From the NCBI GenBank assembly GCA_964542765.1, contig CAZIVO010000075.1:1-17761 (forward strand): a DNA stretch of 17,761 nt, read 5' to 3'. A program made the translations under genes and the position numbers. This DNA is from CAZIVO01 sp964542765 (lineage in GTDB: Bacteria; Planctomycetota; UBA1135; UBA2386). The number at the start of each line of letters is the position of its first letter. The first letter of the stretch is position 1. This document shows, in pieces, positions 1-7,741 of the stretch. The notes beneath the pieces were generated by a model. It was not told the DNA's origin and did not search any database. It was given only the letters and a program-made list of their open reading frames with translations.

Positions 1-935
1 GTCCTGATGTCGAAGGGCGGCAGGGGCATCCGGGCCGTGAAGGAGTCGTCGGCACCCCACGGGATGAAGCGGAGCTTGCCGTCGGACGGACTACGGTACA
101 GGAAATAGTTGTTCTGGTTGTTGGTGTAGCCATCCCAGAATCCGATCAGGCTCTCGGTAGCCCAGTATTTCAAGAAGGCTTCGACATCGAGAACCTTCCT
201 CAGCTTCTTGAGGTTCAGCTTGTCCTCGGCAAGGATCGCCGCGAGTTGATCGAGATACTGGCGGTCGCTTTTCTTTGTCTTCAGTTCGAATCGGTCGATC
301 CGATCGACGAAGAAGTCTGCAATGGTCCCTTCATAGAGATTGCCGGACGCATCTCCAAAGCAACGCTCGAGAAAGGGAGCCTTGATGGATTCGACATGCG
401 AATAGATGCCGAGCATCACGCCGTTAACTGTGACTTTCGCCAGGTTGCATCGTGGTGCCAGGGTTCCGGACCGGTTGAAGATCTGGTAGGAGAGGAACTG
501 ACTGGCGACCGTCCGGTCCTGCTTGTTGTTGTTCAGGGTGATACGGTCGAGACCCTTTACCGGTGACTGATCGACGTACTCGTCGAATTTGATTTTCAAG
601 GATGGTCGCTCGCCTGATAGCGAACCGAGAAAGCCCTTCTTGCGGATGCCGACATTCTCAATCAGTTCGCCGTCGATGAGCACGTCGCCCTTGAAGTAGC
701 TGAACGGGCTCTCCATTGGCGTCGCTCCCAGGCCAGAAATCATGTTCCGTGTTTGGCGGCACAGATCACTCCAGTCCGCAGCCGGCAGTTCGATCTGCAC
801 GTCGACAAGGTGCTGTGGGTCAAACAGTTCGTCGGCGGCGAGTTGTGGGGTGGCCTGAGCAGCTACCGGGCAGGCCATGAGGAAAGAACTCATGAGAAGC
901 TTTGCGGCCCTTGAACGTCGTCTGGTTCTGTACAT
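1..935 (-). CDS. Secreted CotH-family protein (C-terminus beyond window)
   Basis: Reading the minus strand from the ATG at 935-933 gives 311 uninterrupted codons to the window edge, so the C-terminus is missing. The N-terminus is a Sec-type signal peptide: a basic stretch (RTRRRSR), a hydrophobic core and AxA-like residues near position 27. The body matches the CotH family, which includes spore-coat protein kinases of Bacillus and many exported proteins in other phyla. Visible hallmarks are a WDGYTNNQNNYFLY segment (Asp268) and WGADDSF (Asp296/Asp297). These correspond to the catalytic and metal-binding aspartates of CotH kinases. Family membership is well supported, but the substrate is unknown. 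No good Shine-Dalgarno precedes the ATG, and an internal ATG at 893 would shorten the signal peptide. The gene is divergent from the zinc-ribbon gene at 1211. The 275-bp gap between them holds no convincing promoter or repeat. Confidence 0.85.
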   Translation of the reverse strand, partial: MYRTRRRSRAAKLLMSSFLMACPVAAQATPQLAADELFDPQHLVDVQIELPAADWSDLCRQTRNMISGLGATPMESPFSYFKGDVLIDGELIENVGIRKKGFLGSLSGERPSLKIKFDEYVDQSPVKGLDRITLNNNKQDRTVASQFLSYQIFNRSGTLAPRCNLAKVTVNGVMLGIYSHVESIKAPFLERCFGDASGNLYEGTIADFFVDRIDRFELKTKKSDRQYLDQLAAILAEDKLNLKKLRKVLDVEAFLKYWATESLIGFWDGYTNNQNNYFLYRSPSDGKLRFIPWGADDSFTARMPLPPFDIR

Positions 936-1210
936 CTCTTGCTCGTGTGAGGGGTTCTTTGTCCAGCACTGAAGGCTGATGGTTCTACTGTGATCAAGGT
1001 ATCCACTCTGATCCGGCCCAGATAGGGTGGAACTGGGCTATCTCTTGTCAGGCCCTCTCCTCGTGCGTCCCAGGGCATAACTTGCCAGAGGCAATGGCCT
1101 TGTCATGACCGCAGGGGGATATGGGGTTGCTGTGGACCTCTACAGGAGAAGGTGAATCTTCGGGGTGCCCCCAGTAGGCTAGCTGCTCCCGGACAGTTTC
1201 AGTTGCCGCC

Positions 1211-1645
1211 ATGCAGTGCCCCGTTTGCCAACAAGACCAGCTCATCGTCGAGTGGAAGGACGTGGAACTCGATATGTGCGTGGATGGGCATGGGATCTGG
1301 TTCGATGCTCAGGAACTGGGGCAGTTGTTCGAGCATGCAGGGGCGCCGAACATTCTGCGTGAACTCGAACATCGTCTGAAAGCCCTGCCCAAGAGAGAGC
1401 GAGGTCCGCTGCGTCGCTGTCCGCGGTGCCGTGGCAAGATGGAGCAAGTACAAGCGCCGGGTGGGAGCGTCGTTCTCGATCGCTGTTCGAAGGGCCACGG
1501 GCTGTGGTTCGATGACGGAGAACTAGAACAGATCATCTCGAAGGAACTTCCCGAAGGAGATCCCTCGCTGGACATGATCAAGGAGTTTCTCTCACAGTTC
1601 GGTGGAGACACAGACAAGGAACAAGAAAAGGAGACCCAAGCATGA
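1211..1645 (+). CDS. Double zinc-ribbon protein (zf-TFIIB-like)
   Basis: A 144-aa soluble protein with two copies of a TFIIB-type zinc ribbon. Copy 1 uses C3/C6 and C23/H27, and copy 2 uses C70/C73 and C92/H96. Each copy is followed by the family signature G(I/L)WFD..EL. The fourth ligand looks like His in CxxxH spacing, where many members have CxxC, and both copies share this variant. The C-terminal third is charged and probably disordered. Proteins of this family are small zinc binders of unclear role. The TGA stop overlaps the start of lemA by 4 nt (ATGA), which indicates translational coupling. The product may therefore work with the membrane proteins LemA and HtpX encoded next. The start is chosen because MxCPxC is the usual N-terminus of the family, although no Shine-Dalgarno is visible. 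Confidence 0.85.
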   Translation: MQCPVCQQDQLIVEWKDVELDMCVDGHGIWFDAQELGQLFEHAGAPNILRELEHRLKALPKRERGPLRRCPRCRGKMEQVQAPGGSVVLDRCSKGHGLWFDDGELEQIISKELPEGDPSLDMIKEFLSQFGGDTDKEQEKETQA

Positions 1646-2190
1646 CAGGTTTATGGATTGCCCTCGGCATCTTGGCCCTCGCGGTCATTTATTTTATCAG
1701 CATCTACAACAGCCTCGTTCGGGCGCGTAACGAGAGCGAGAATGGCTGGTCGCAAATCGACGTGCAACTCAAGCGGCGCCATGATCTCATTCCCAACCTC
1801 ATCGAAACGGCCAAGGGCTACATGAAGCATGAGGCCGATACGCTCGAGAATGTGATTGCCGCTCGTAACCAGGCCACGTCTGCTCAGGGGCCGGCACAGG
1901 CGGGCAAGGCGGAGGGGGCTCTCGGTGCGGCCATGAGTGGTTTCTTCGCGCTGGCGGAGAGCTATCCGGATCTGAAGGCGAATCAGAACTTTCTGGCGCT
2001 GCAAGAAGAACTGGCCTCGACCGAGAACCGAATCGGCTTTGCTCGTCAGGCATACAACGATGCAGCGACGAGTTACAACAACAAGCGCGAGGTCTTCCCG
2101 GCGAACTTGATCTCGGGTGGTTTCAAGGAAGCTGATCTGTTCGAGATAGAAGACGCTGCCGAGCGTGCCGTGCCGAAGGTGCAGTTCTGA
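1642..2190 (+). CDS. lemA: LemA family protein
   Basis: A 182-aa protein of typical LemA length. Residues about 4-22 form one N-terminal membrane segment, followed by the family signature (YNSLVRARN, then W.QIDVQLKRRHDLIPNLIETAKGY). The rest is predicted to be a long helical bundle, with the conserved ENRI.FARQ.YND and the FPANL..GF segment near the end. LemA proteins are membrane-anchored helical proteins of uncertain biochemical function that are often encoded beside HtpX-type proteases. A strong Shine-Dalgarno (AAGGAG, 1628-1633) lies 8 nt before the ATG, inside the end of the upstream zinc-ribbon gene. The identification is secure; the function in this operon is inferred from the neighbours. 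Confidence 0.95.
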   Translation: MTGLWIALGILALAVIYFISIYNSLVRARNESENGWSQIDVQLKRRHDLIPNLIETAKGYMKHEADTLENVIAARNQATSAQGPAQAGKAEGALGAAMSGFFALAESYPDLKANQNFLALQEELASTENRIGFARQAYNDAATSYNNKREVFPANLISGGFKEADLFEIEDAAERAVPKVQF

Positions 2191-2221
2191 CCGTTCGAGC
2201 GACGCGGAGGTTGTAGCAACA

Positions 2222-3421
2222 GTGTGGGAACAGATTCGTTCGAACCGGCGGCGCAGCCTCTTCGTGCTCGCGGGGATGGGGGCCTTGCTCGTCGCCATGG
2301 GGCTGGCGCTTGGCGTGATGGTGGCGGGCGAGGGAGGTCTCTTGTTAGGGGGCGCTCTGGCGCTGGCAATCTGGCTCGTGATGTGGGGCATCACCGTGAG
2401 TCAGGGCGACAACATCATGCTGAGGATGGCTGGCGCGAAAAAGATCGAGAAGAGAGATCACCCCACACTCGTCAATGTGGTCGAGGAAATGTCGATCGCC
2501 GCTGGTTTGGGACATCGACCGGAGATTTATATCGTCGATGACCGGGCTGCCAATGCCTTCGCCACGGGGCGTAAACTCGAGAACTCTGCTGTTGCCGTGA
2601 CCACTGGCCTTCTGGCGAGCCTCAATCGTGAAGAACTCCAAGGGGTGGTCGCCCACGAGATCGGACACATCAAGAATCGCGATGTAGCCTTGATGACAAC
2701 GGCCGGGATCATGATGGGTACCATCGTCCTGCTGGCCGAGATGGGGCGTCGCATCCTCTGGTACGGCGGCGGGTTTCGCTCGCGCTCGAGCAGCAAGAAG
2801 GGCGGAGGCCAGGCTGCTGTCATGGTGGCCGCGATCATCTTGATGGTGCTCGCCCCCTTGCTGGCGCAGTTGATCTACTTGGCCTTGTCGCGACGGCGGG
2901 AATATCTCGCTGACGCTTCGGGGGCGATGTTCACCCGCTATCCCGAGGGTTTGGCCAGCGCACTCGAGAAAATAGGCGGAATCAAGGAGCCGCAAGCTGA
3001 CAAGAGCAGGGTGACAGCGCCCATGTACATCATTCAGCCTTTTCTTGGTAAAACGCAGCGGAACCTGAAATCGGCCTTCGCCACGCATCCTCCTTTGATC
3101 GAACGCATCAAGATCCTGCGTGAGATGGGTGGGGGAGCCGGGCTGTCGGCTTACGACGCTGCTTATCGGAAGGTCACCAAGGGCAAGCCTTTGGCCGGAG
3201 CAGCCTCGCTCACCGGAGCCGAAGAGATCTCCGTGCAGGCGCCGAGTTCAGTGGACCCCAGCTCTTCTGCCGAGCGGACACGTCAGGCTTCTGATGCCTT
3301 TCTCGCTGCCTCGGGATACCAGCGGAGATCCTGTGGAGATTGTGGTGCGACGGTGAAGATCCCTCCCAGCCTCAAGCGGAAGGTGTCGCAATGCCCACGC
3401 TGCAGTGGCCAACTGAAGTGA
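2222..3421 (+). CDS. HtpX-like M48 membrane metalloprotease with C-terminal zinc ribbon
   Basis: A 399-aa integral-membrane zinc protease of the M48 family. Two N-terminal membrane segments (about residues 14-60) precede the catalytic motif HEIGH (145-149). The third zinc ligand is probably E227 in RREYLADASGA, and further hydrophobic segments lie between the two. A flexible Ser/Ala-rich linker leads to a C-terminal zinc ribbon (C371, C374, C391, C394) that is absent from classical HtpX. M48 proteases of this type degrade misfolded or damaged membrane proteins at the cytoplasmic face. I place the start at GTG 2222 (MWEQIRSNRRRS), which matches the usual HtpX-like N-terminus and follows GGAGG (2206-2210). 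An ATG at 2165 in the same frame would add 19 unrelated residues and overlap lemA. It is third in the operon, 31 nt after lemA. A homologue of HtpX, but not its orthologue in the strict sense. Confidence 0.92.
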   Translation: MWEQIRSNRRRSLFVLAGMGALLVAMGLALGVMVAGEGGLLLGGALALAIWLVMWGITVSQGDNIMLRMAGAKKIEKRDHPTLVNVVEEMSIAAGLGHRPEIYIVDDRAANAFATGRKLENSAVAVTTGLLASLNREELQGVVAHEIGHIKNRDVALMTTAGIMMGTIVLLAEMGRRILWYGGGFRSRSSSKKGGGQAAVMVAAIILMVLAPLLAQLIYLALSRRREYLADASGAMFTRYPEGLASALEKIGGIKEPQADKSRVTAPMYIIQPFLGKTQRNLKSAFATHPPLIERIKILREMGGGAGLSAYDAAYRKVTKGKPLAGAASLTGAEEISVQAPSSVDPSSSAERTRQASDAFLAASGYQRRSCGDCGATVKIPPSLKRKVSQCPRCSGQLK

Positions 3422-3479
3422 CGCGGTGCTCTGTGCAGTCGGAAGGATTGGTCAAGTCCCTCTCCTGTCAGTGATTGGC

Positions 3480-3491
3480 GAGCACGTGCTC
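3480..3491. repeat. 12-bp perfect palindrome
   Basis: GAGCACGTGCTC is perfectly self-complementary and lies 59 nt after the protease stop codon, in the 251-bp gap before the beta-propeller gene. It could be an operator half of the downstream gene's control region or part of a weak terminator, although no T-run follows. A 12-bp palindrome is expected a few times by chance in a window this size, so the position is suggestive only. Confidence 0.3.
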
Positions 3492-3598
3492 AAGATTCCC
3501 GGCATGAGGTTTCAACCAATTCTATTTGTCAGGCGTTTCTCACCATCACATGCGAAGCGACGAGAGCTGTCGTAACAATGGTATGCATGAGAGTTGCG

Positions 3599-3622
3599 AC
3601 CAGGGCTTGTACTTGCCCTGGT
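3599..3622. repeat. Inverted repeat with 8-bp arms, possible operator
   Basis: The arms ACCAGGGC (3599-3606) and GCCCTGGT (3615-3622) are perfectly complementary around an 8-nt spacer, TTGTACTT. No T-run follows, so a Rho-independent terminator is unlikely. The repeat is centred about 62 nt upstream of the ATG at 3673. If that transcript is leaderless, as the promoter suggests, the centre falls near -62, a position typical of activator sites upstream of a -35 box. An RNA hairpin of read-through transcripts from the protease operon is the alternative. Confidence 0.45.
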
Positions 3623-3635
3623 GTAATTGCGCTGA

Positions 3636-3664
3636 TTGACGGGGGAATGACGAGCCAATAGCCT
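3636..3664 (+). promoter_or_regulatory. Predicted promoter of the beta-propeller gene
   Basis: TTGACG (3636-3641) lies 17 nt before TAGCCT (3659-3664), which ends 8 nt before the ATG at 3673. The -35 matches consensus at 5 of 6 positions and the -10 at 3 of 6. This geometry would start transcription at or within 2-3 nt of the ATG. The same arrangement recurs upstream of the genes starting at 8762, 10989 and 11075. No Shine-Dalgarno precedes the ATG. Confidence 0.4.
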
Positions 3665-3672
3665 GAATCGTC

Positions 3673-6600
3673 ATGAGCCCTATTGTCCTGAGCTATCTGC
3701 TGAGCGCAGTCTTTGCTGGGTCATCCCTGCCTGGAGGTGGCGAACCGGACACCATCAAGGGCGTTCGTGGAGGACTGGTTGTCCAGATTGGCGCAGCCGA
3801 GTCAATGACTGCCGCGAGCCTCAGTCGCACGGGGCGCTACATCTTGCACCTGCTCGACACCGAGTCCGCGGTGGTGAAGAAGGCTCGTGCGTCGCTGAAG
3901 GCCAAAGGTGTCTATGGCCTCGCCTTCGCCGAGAGGCTGATGGACCCGACTCACCTGCCTTACACCGAGCATCTTGTCAATGCTGTCCTGCTTCGCTCGG
4001 AGCAAGCAGTCCCACTCGCCGAGATCTTTCGTGTTCTCGTCCCGCGCGGAGTTCTGATCGTTTCTCCTGACATCGGGATTGAAGTTGCCCAGCTTGAAAC
4101 GGTTGGTTTCAGCAATGTCGTGCGCAAGGATGATGGAACTCATGTTGCAAGCAAACCCTGGCCAAAGAACATGGATACCTGGTCACATCCGCGTCACGCT
4201 GCCGATGGCAATGCCGTATCTCTGGATACTGCGGTCGGTCCGCCGGAACGAGTTCGCTGGGTGGCAGCCGCCATGTCTGAAGTCGAGGGGCTCATCACCG
4301 ATGGTGGTCGGAATTTCTACGGCGGCGTGCTGGCTCGCGACAGCTTCAACGGCTTGCGACTCTGGCATCGAGATCTGGTGAAGGGAAGTTTGAATGCTCC
4401 CAACTTCGAACTGCGTCGGCTTTCCTATAACCGCGCCCGGCCAGTAGCCTCCGACAAGTATCTCTTCGCCCTCATGAAGAGAAAGATCGTGGCTTTCGAT
4501 GCTGCGACCGGTGAGGTTGCTCGTGAATATCCGGGAACCGGGGATTCAGTGGAGATCATTCACCATGACGATGTCGTCATCGCTGCCTACCCCAAGCATA
4601 TCCGTGCCTTCAGCACCAAGACGGCCGAAGAACTTTGGAGTCGCGAAGGAGGCGATGTTCGCAATCTGGCTGCCGAGGGGAAAACGGTTTCTTACGTCAG
4701 TGGCCGCCTCAAGCGGGGCGAGCCGGTGGAAGCGTTTGCCGTGGATCTGCAGACGGGCAGGGTGAAGTGGCAGCGTACGGACCTCCCATGGCTCGACAAG
4801 GTGTTTCGTACCGTGATGCACGACGGCCAGCTGGTCTACGAGGTGTCGTCACTCAGTGACCACGATGCCGATAACGGGATCCATATTGTCTCTTCGGAAT
4901 CGGGCGGTCTGTCCTGGGAGATGGATTTTCCCCCGGGAATGAACCATCAGCGTCAGGCGCGTGCGATGTTCTCTGGCCAAAATCTCTGGCTTCTTCATGG
5001 AGGCAGGGAAAACACGACTGCCAAGGGAGGCCCGACTCGTCTGCCCGTTCAGGTTTCTGCGCTCAACCCCGAGACAGGGGAGATTTTGAAGACTCATCCT
5101 GCTGGTCTGGCCCACTGCTTTCCACCGGTGGCAACACCCAAGTATGTCTTTGCCGGCGTACTCGATATGACCGACATGGAGACCGGTGAGATCTTGGCCA
5201 ATCGCATCACCAAGGCCAACTGTTCCCGGGAAGGCGGTTGGGTGCCTGCGAACGGGCTCATCTACACGACGCCAAAGCACTGTACTTGCTGGCCCATGCT
5301 GCGTGGTTTCGTGGCCATGGCCCCGGCCTCTCCCGACCCGCAGAGTCCGGTGAAGAAGCCGATTGCCGAGATCCAGTTTCCTCTGCTCCGGGGGACGGCA
5401 TCTCTTGATCGGGCTGCGACCGTATCCGGGGACTGGCCGACCTATCGTGGTGACCGTTGGCGCAGCGGGAGTTGCGATGGAAGCGGGCCGGTGGCGCTCG
5501 ACACGAAATGGAGATCGAAACTCGCCGATACCGGAGCCTTGCAAAAAGGCCCCATCCCCTTCGATTGGCGTGAGAATCCCTTCGTCAAGGGTCCGGTCAG
5601 TGCTCCGGTGATCTCCGGCGGCAGGGTCTTTGTGGCTCGCTCGGATGCCCATGAAGTCGTCGCTCTGGGAGTCGCGCAGGGAGATGAGCAGTGGCGATTC
5701 ACTGCCGGGGGACGCGTCGATACGCCCCCGACGATCCATCGTGGGCTGGCCATCTTCGGCTGCCACGATGGTTGGGTGTATGCCGTGCGTGCCGATAGCG
5801 GCGAACTTGTGTGGCGGTTTCGCGCTGCCCCGGTAGATGAACGCATTGTCGCCTACGGACAAGTGGAGAGTGCATGGCCGGTGCCTGGCGCGGTTCTGGT
5901 GAGGAATGACACGGCTTATTTTGTGGCCGGGCGACAGCAGCTTGCCGATGGCGGGGTGCTGGTGTTTGCGGTCGATCCCATGACGGGTGACAAGAAGTGG
6001 GTTCATCGTCTCGATAGCATTCCGCAGAAGGCCGATCCAACGGGGAAGAATCCCTTCAAAGGGTTTTACGAGAACTCCGGCTTGGAGTTTGATCCCGTCG
6101 ATATCCTTCATGCAGAAGGCGACGGCGTTGCCATGTCGCGATGGATATTCTCGAACGATGGCAAGTTGACATCCATCGACAAGTGGAACGCCTTTGCGAA
6201 GCTCGATACCGGTGGTGGCGAGGTTTGGGTGCCCCGCGGTTCATGGACCTATGGAGCTCGTCACCAAGACCGCTTCAAGGGCGAGGCTCCGCGTCGCCCG
6301 CTGGTGGTGTTCACAGGTGGTGAAGTTTACGGAGAACTCAACGGCAGCACGGATATCTTCCGTCGTGACTTTGACGCCGAGGCGGTCGAAAAATTCGATG
6401 GCAAGTGGATAACCGGCTGGAATGCGAGTCGTGACGCGAGGGCGGGGAAGAAGCCCTTCCGGACCTATCGTGTTGCGCAGGGAGCCAGGTGGACTGTCGA
6501 TGCCTTCACTCCCGCCACGGAAAAGACGAAACCAGTCACTCCCGGAACCCAGCTTTACAACGATATCCATGCCATGGCGCTGTCGGCAGACGGCCGCCTC

Positions 6601-6774
6601 TATGCCATTCACAAGGACGGCCGCCTGAAGGTGTTGGATACCGAAGACGGGGCGGTCATCGCGGAGCGTAAGGTGCCGCCCCCCATGTGGGATGGCCTGG
6701 CCATTGCGCATGGCGAGCTATTTCTGAGTACCCTCTCGGGCGAGGTGATGTGCCTGGGGAATGCGACGAAGTGA
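3673..6774 (+). CDS. Methyltransferase-like domain fused to PQQ-type beta-propeller (BamB-like)
   Basis: A 1033-aa protein. The first 25 residues form a weak hydrophobic leader, probably a secretion signal. Residues about 28-140 resemble a class I SAM methyltransferase, with the acidic residue D62 and the LPY..HLVNAV and EIFRVLVPRGVLIVSPD segments. The glycine-rich SAM loop is degraded to IGAAES at 39-44, where relatives typically have a GCGDG-like loop, so catalysis is doubtful. After KPWPKNMDTWSH come many PQQ-like propeller blades of the type VxAxDxxTGxxxW up to residue 1030. A cysteine-rich insert (C517 and C537/C539, in CSREGG and PKHCTCW) is conserved in planctomycetal homologues as I recall them. 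No haem CxxCH is visible, so it is not a quinohaemoprotein. The family is known from Planctomycetota and related phyla with no established function. The next gene overlaps its end by 14 nt. Confidence 0.85.
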   Translation: MSPIVLSYLLSAVFAGSSLPGGGEPDTIKGVRGGLVVQIGAAESMTAASLSRTGRYILHLLDTESAVVKKARASLKAKGVYGLAFAERLMDPTHLPYTEHLVNAVLLRSEQAVPLAEIFRVLVPRGVLIVSPDIGIEVAQLETVGFSNVVRKDDGTHVASKPWPKNMDTWSHPRHAADGNAVSLDTAVGPPERVRWVAAAMSEVEGLITDGGRNFYGGVLARDSFNGLRLWHRDLVKGSLNAPNFELRRLSYNRARPVASDKYLFALMKRKIVAFDAATGEVAREYPGTGDSVEIIHHDDVVIAAYPKHIRAFSTKTAEELWSREGGDVRNLAAEGKTVSYVSGRLKRGEPVEAFAVDLQTGRVKWQRTDLPWLDKVFRTVMHDGQLVYEVSSLSDHDADNGIHIVSSESGGLSWEMDFPPGMNHQRQARAMFSGQNLWLLHGGRENTTAKGGPTRLPVQVSALNPETGEILKTHPAGLAHCFPPVATPKYVFAGVLDMTDMETGEILANRITKANCSREGGWVPANGLIYTTPKHCTCWPMLRGFVAMAPASPDPQSPVKKPIAEIQFPLLRGTASLDRAATVSGDWPTYRGDRWRSGSCDGSGPVALDTKWRSKLADTGALQKGPIPFDWRENPFVKGPVSAPVISGGRVFVARSDAHEVVALGVAQGDEQWRFTAGGRVDTPPTIHRGLAIFGCHDGWVYAVRADSGELVWRFRAAPVDERIVAYGQVESAWPVPGAVLVRNDTAYFVAGRQQLADGGVLVFAVDPMTGDKKWVHRLDSIPQKADPTGKNPFKGFYENSGLEFDPVDILHAEGDGVAMSRWIFSNDGKLTSIDKWNAFAKLDTGGGEVWVPRGSWTYGARHQDRFKGEAPRRPLVVFTGGEVYGELNGSTDIFRRDFDAEAVEKFDGKWITGWNASRDARAGKKPFRTYRVAQGARWTVDAFTPATEKTKPVTPGTQLYNDIHAMALSADGRLYAIHKDGRLKVLDTEDGAVIAERKVPPPMWDGLAIAHGELFLSTLSGEVMCLGNATK

Positions 6775-7741
6775 GATTTTCTCCGTGGCGGACAGCCCTT
6801 CCTTGACGATTGCTTTGACGGGTGCGACGGGCATGCTCGGCCGTGTCCTCGTCGAGCAGATCCTCGGCGACGGGCATGCAGTAAGGGCCCTGGCAAGATC
6901 GCGCACGGGGCGGGTCTTGCCGCAGCGCGCAGGTCTCACCTGGGTGGATGGGAGTCTCGATGATTCTTCCAGTCTCGATGCCCTGGTCGATGGCGCCGAT
7001 TGCATCTTGCATGCGGCCTACTGCGACATGAACGAGTCACCACCCGAAGGTCGGACCGCGGCGGCACATTTCGTTCAGACCAATATCGTGGGCACTCTCG
7101 GTTTGCTCGAGCGAACGCCGGCGACGAGTTCGGGGCAGTTGGTTTTTGTCTCGTCGCTCGCCGTGTATGGTCACGATCCTCACGGTGCGGCATCGACGTC
7201 CAAGCTGGCGTTGGACGAAGATTTTCCTGTCTGGCCTGAGGAGTTTTATGGAGCTCACAAGGCCGCGCTCGAAAAGATGGTGATCGCCGCCAGTGGCGAG
7301 CCAGCAATGAATACATCTGTATTCCGGCTCGGCTGCGTGCTCGGCGATTACGAAGATCCCCGACGTGACCCCCTGGGGCGTATCCTGGATGAAGCTTTTG
7401 CCGATGGAGTGATTCGAACGCAAAAGGGAGCCTGGGTTCTGACCGCGAAGGATGCTTCGCGCATCCTCTGTCACGCTCTGGGAGATGGTTCTGTTCGAGG
7501 GGGGATTTTCAACACCTTCGACCGCTGGATGGACTTTGCCGAGGTGGCAGACCCGCTGGGTCGGATTCTCGGGCGGAAGATAGAAGTCGAATGTGAACGA
7601 ACACCCTGCCCGCAGCCAGCGATCCGTCGCGACAGGTTGCAGGAGTGGTGGTCTGACTGGCAGACAGAAGGTGGAGTGCAAGCTCTGATAGAAGCCAAAA
7701 TCGAGCAGCGAGATAGATCGAAGGAAGAATCGAATGGATGA
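6761..7741 (+). CDS. NAD(P)-dependent epimerase/dehydratase (extended SDR)
   Basis: A Rossmann-fold short-chain dehydrogenase of the extended type, 326 aa from the ATG at 6761. The dinucleotide-binding loop GATGMLG is at 21-27, the catalytic Ser lies in the VFVSSLAVYG strand, and the YxxxK pair is Y163/K167. Such enzymes act on nucleotide sugars, steroids or other hydroxy/keto substrates, and the substrate cannot be told from sequence. A GTG at 6785 is an attractive alternative start. It gives a 318-aa protein with the usual short N-terminus, lies 10 nt after the upstream stop, and has AAGTGAG (close to AAGGAGG) 9 nt before it. With the ATG start the gene overlaps the beta-propeller gene by 14 nt. 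Its end overlaps msrB by 8 nt, so the three genes probably form one transcript. Confidence 0.85.
   Translation: MRRSEIFSVADSPSLTIALTGATGMLGRVLVEQILGDGHAVRALARSRTGRVLPQRAGLTWVDGSLDDSSSLDALVDGADCILHAAYCDMNESPPEGRTAAAHFVQTNIVGTLGLLERTPATSSGQLVFVSSLAVYGHDPHGAASTSKLALDEDFPVWPEEFYGAHKAALEKMVIAASGEPAMNTSVFRLGCVLGDYEDPRRDPLGRILDEAFADGVIRTQKGAWVLTAKDASRILCHALGDGSVRGGIFNTFDRWMDFAEVADPLGRILGRKIEVECERTPCPQPAIRRDRLQEWWSDWQTEGGVQALIEAKIEQRDRSKEESNG

Noticed and set aside
1144..1379. AGGAGA followed by GTG at 1152, suggesting a start upstream of the zinc-ribbon gene
   Set aside because: The spacing is only 2 nt and the frame differs from the zinc-ribbon gene, giving a Ser-rich nonsense peptide.
2165..2221. 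ATG at 2165 as start of the M48 protease
   Set aside because: It would overlap lemA and add 19 residues unlike any HtpX N-terminus. GTG 2222 begins the typical MWEQIR sequence after GGAGG.
2345..3088. 247-aa open frame on the minus strand opposite the M48 protease
   Set aside because: The protease has its HExxH and other motifs on the plus strand; this frame is a shadow.
3599..3622. Rho-independent terminator of the protease operon
   Set aside because: The hairpin is 178 nt past the stop and is not followed by a T-run.
4849..6111. 420-aa open frame on the minus strand inside the beta-propeller gene
   Set aside because: It lies entirely opposite a convincing 1033-aa protein, shows no family features and looks like the antisense of GC-rich codons.
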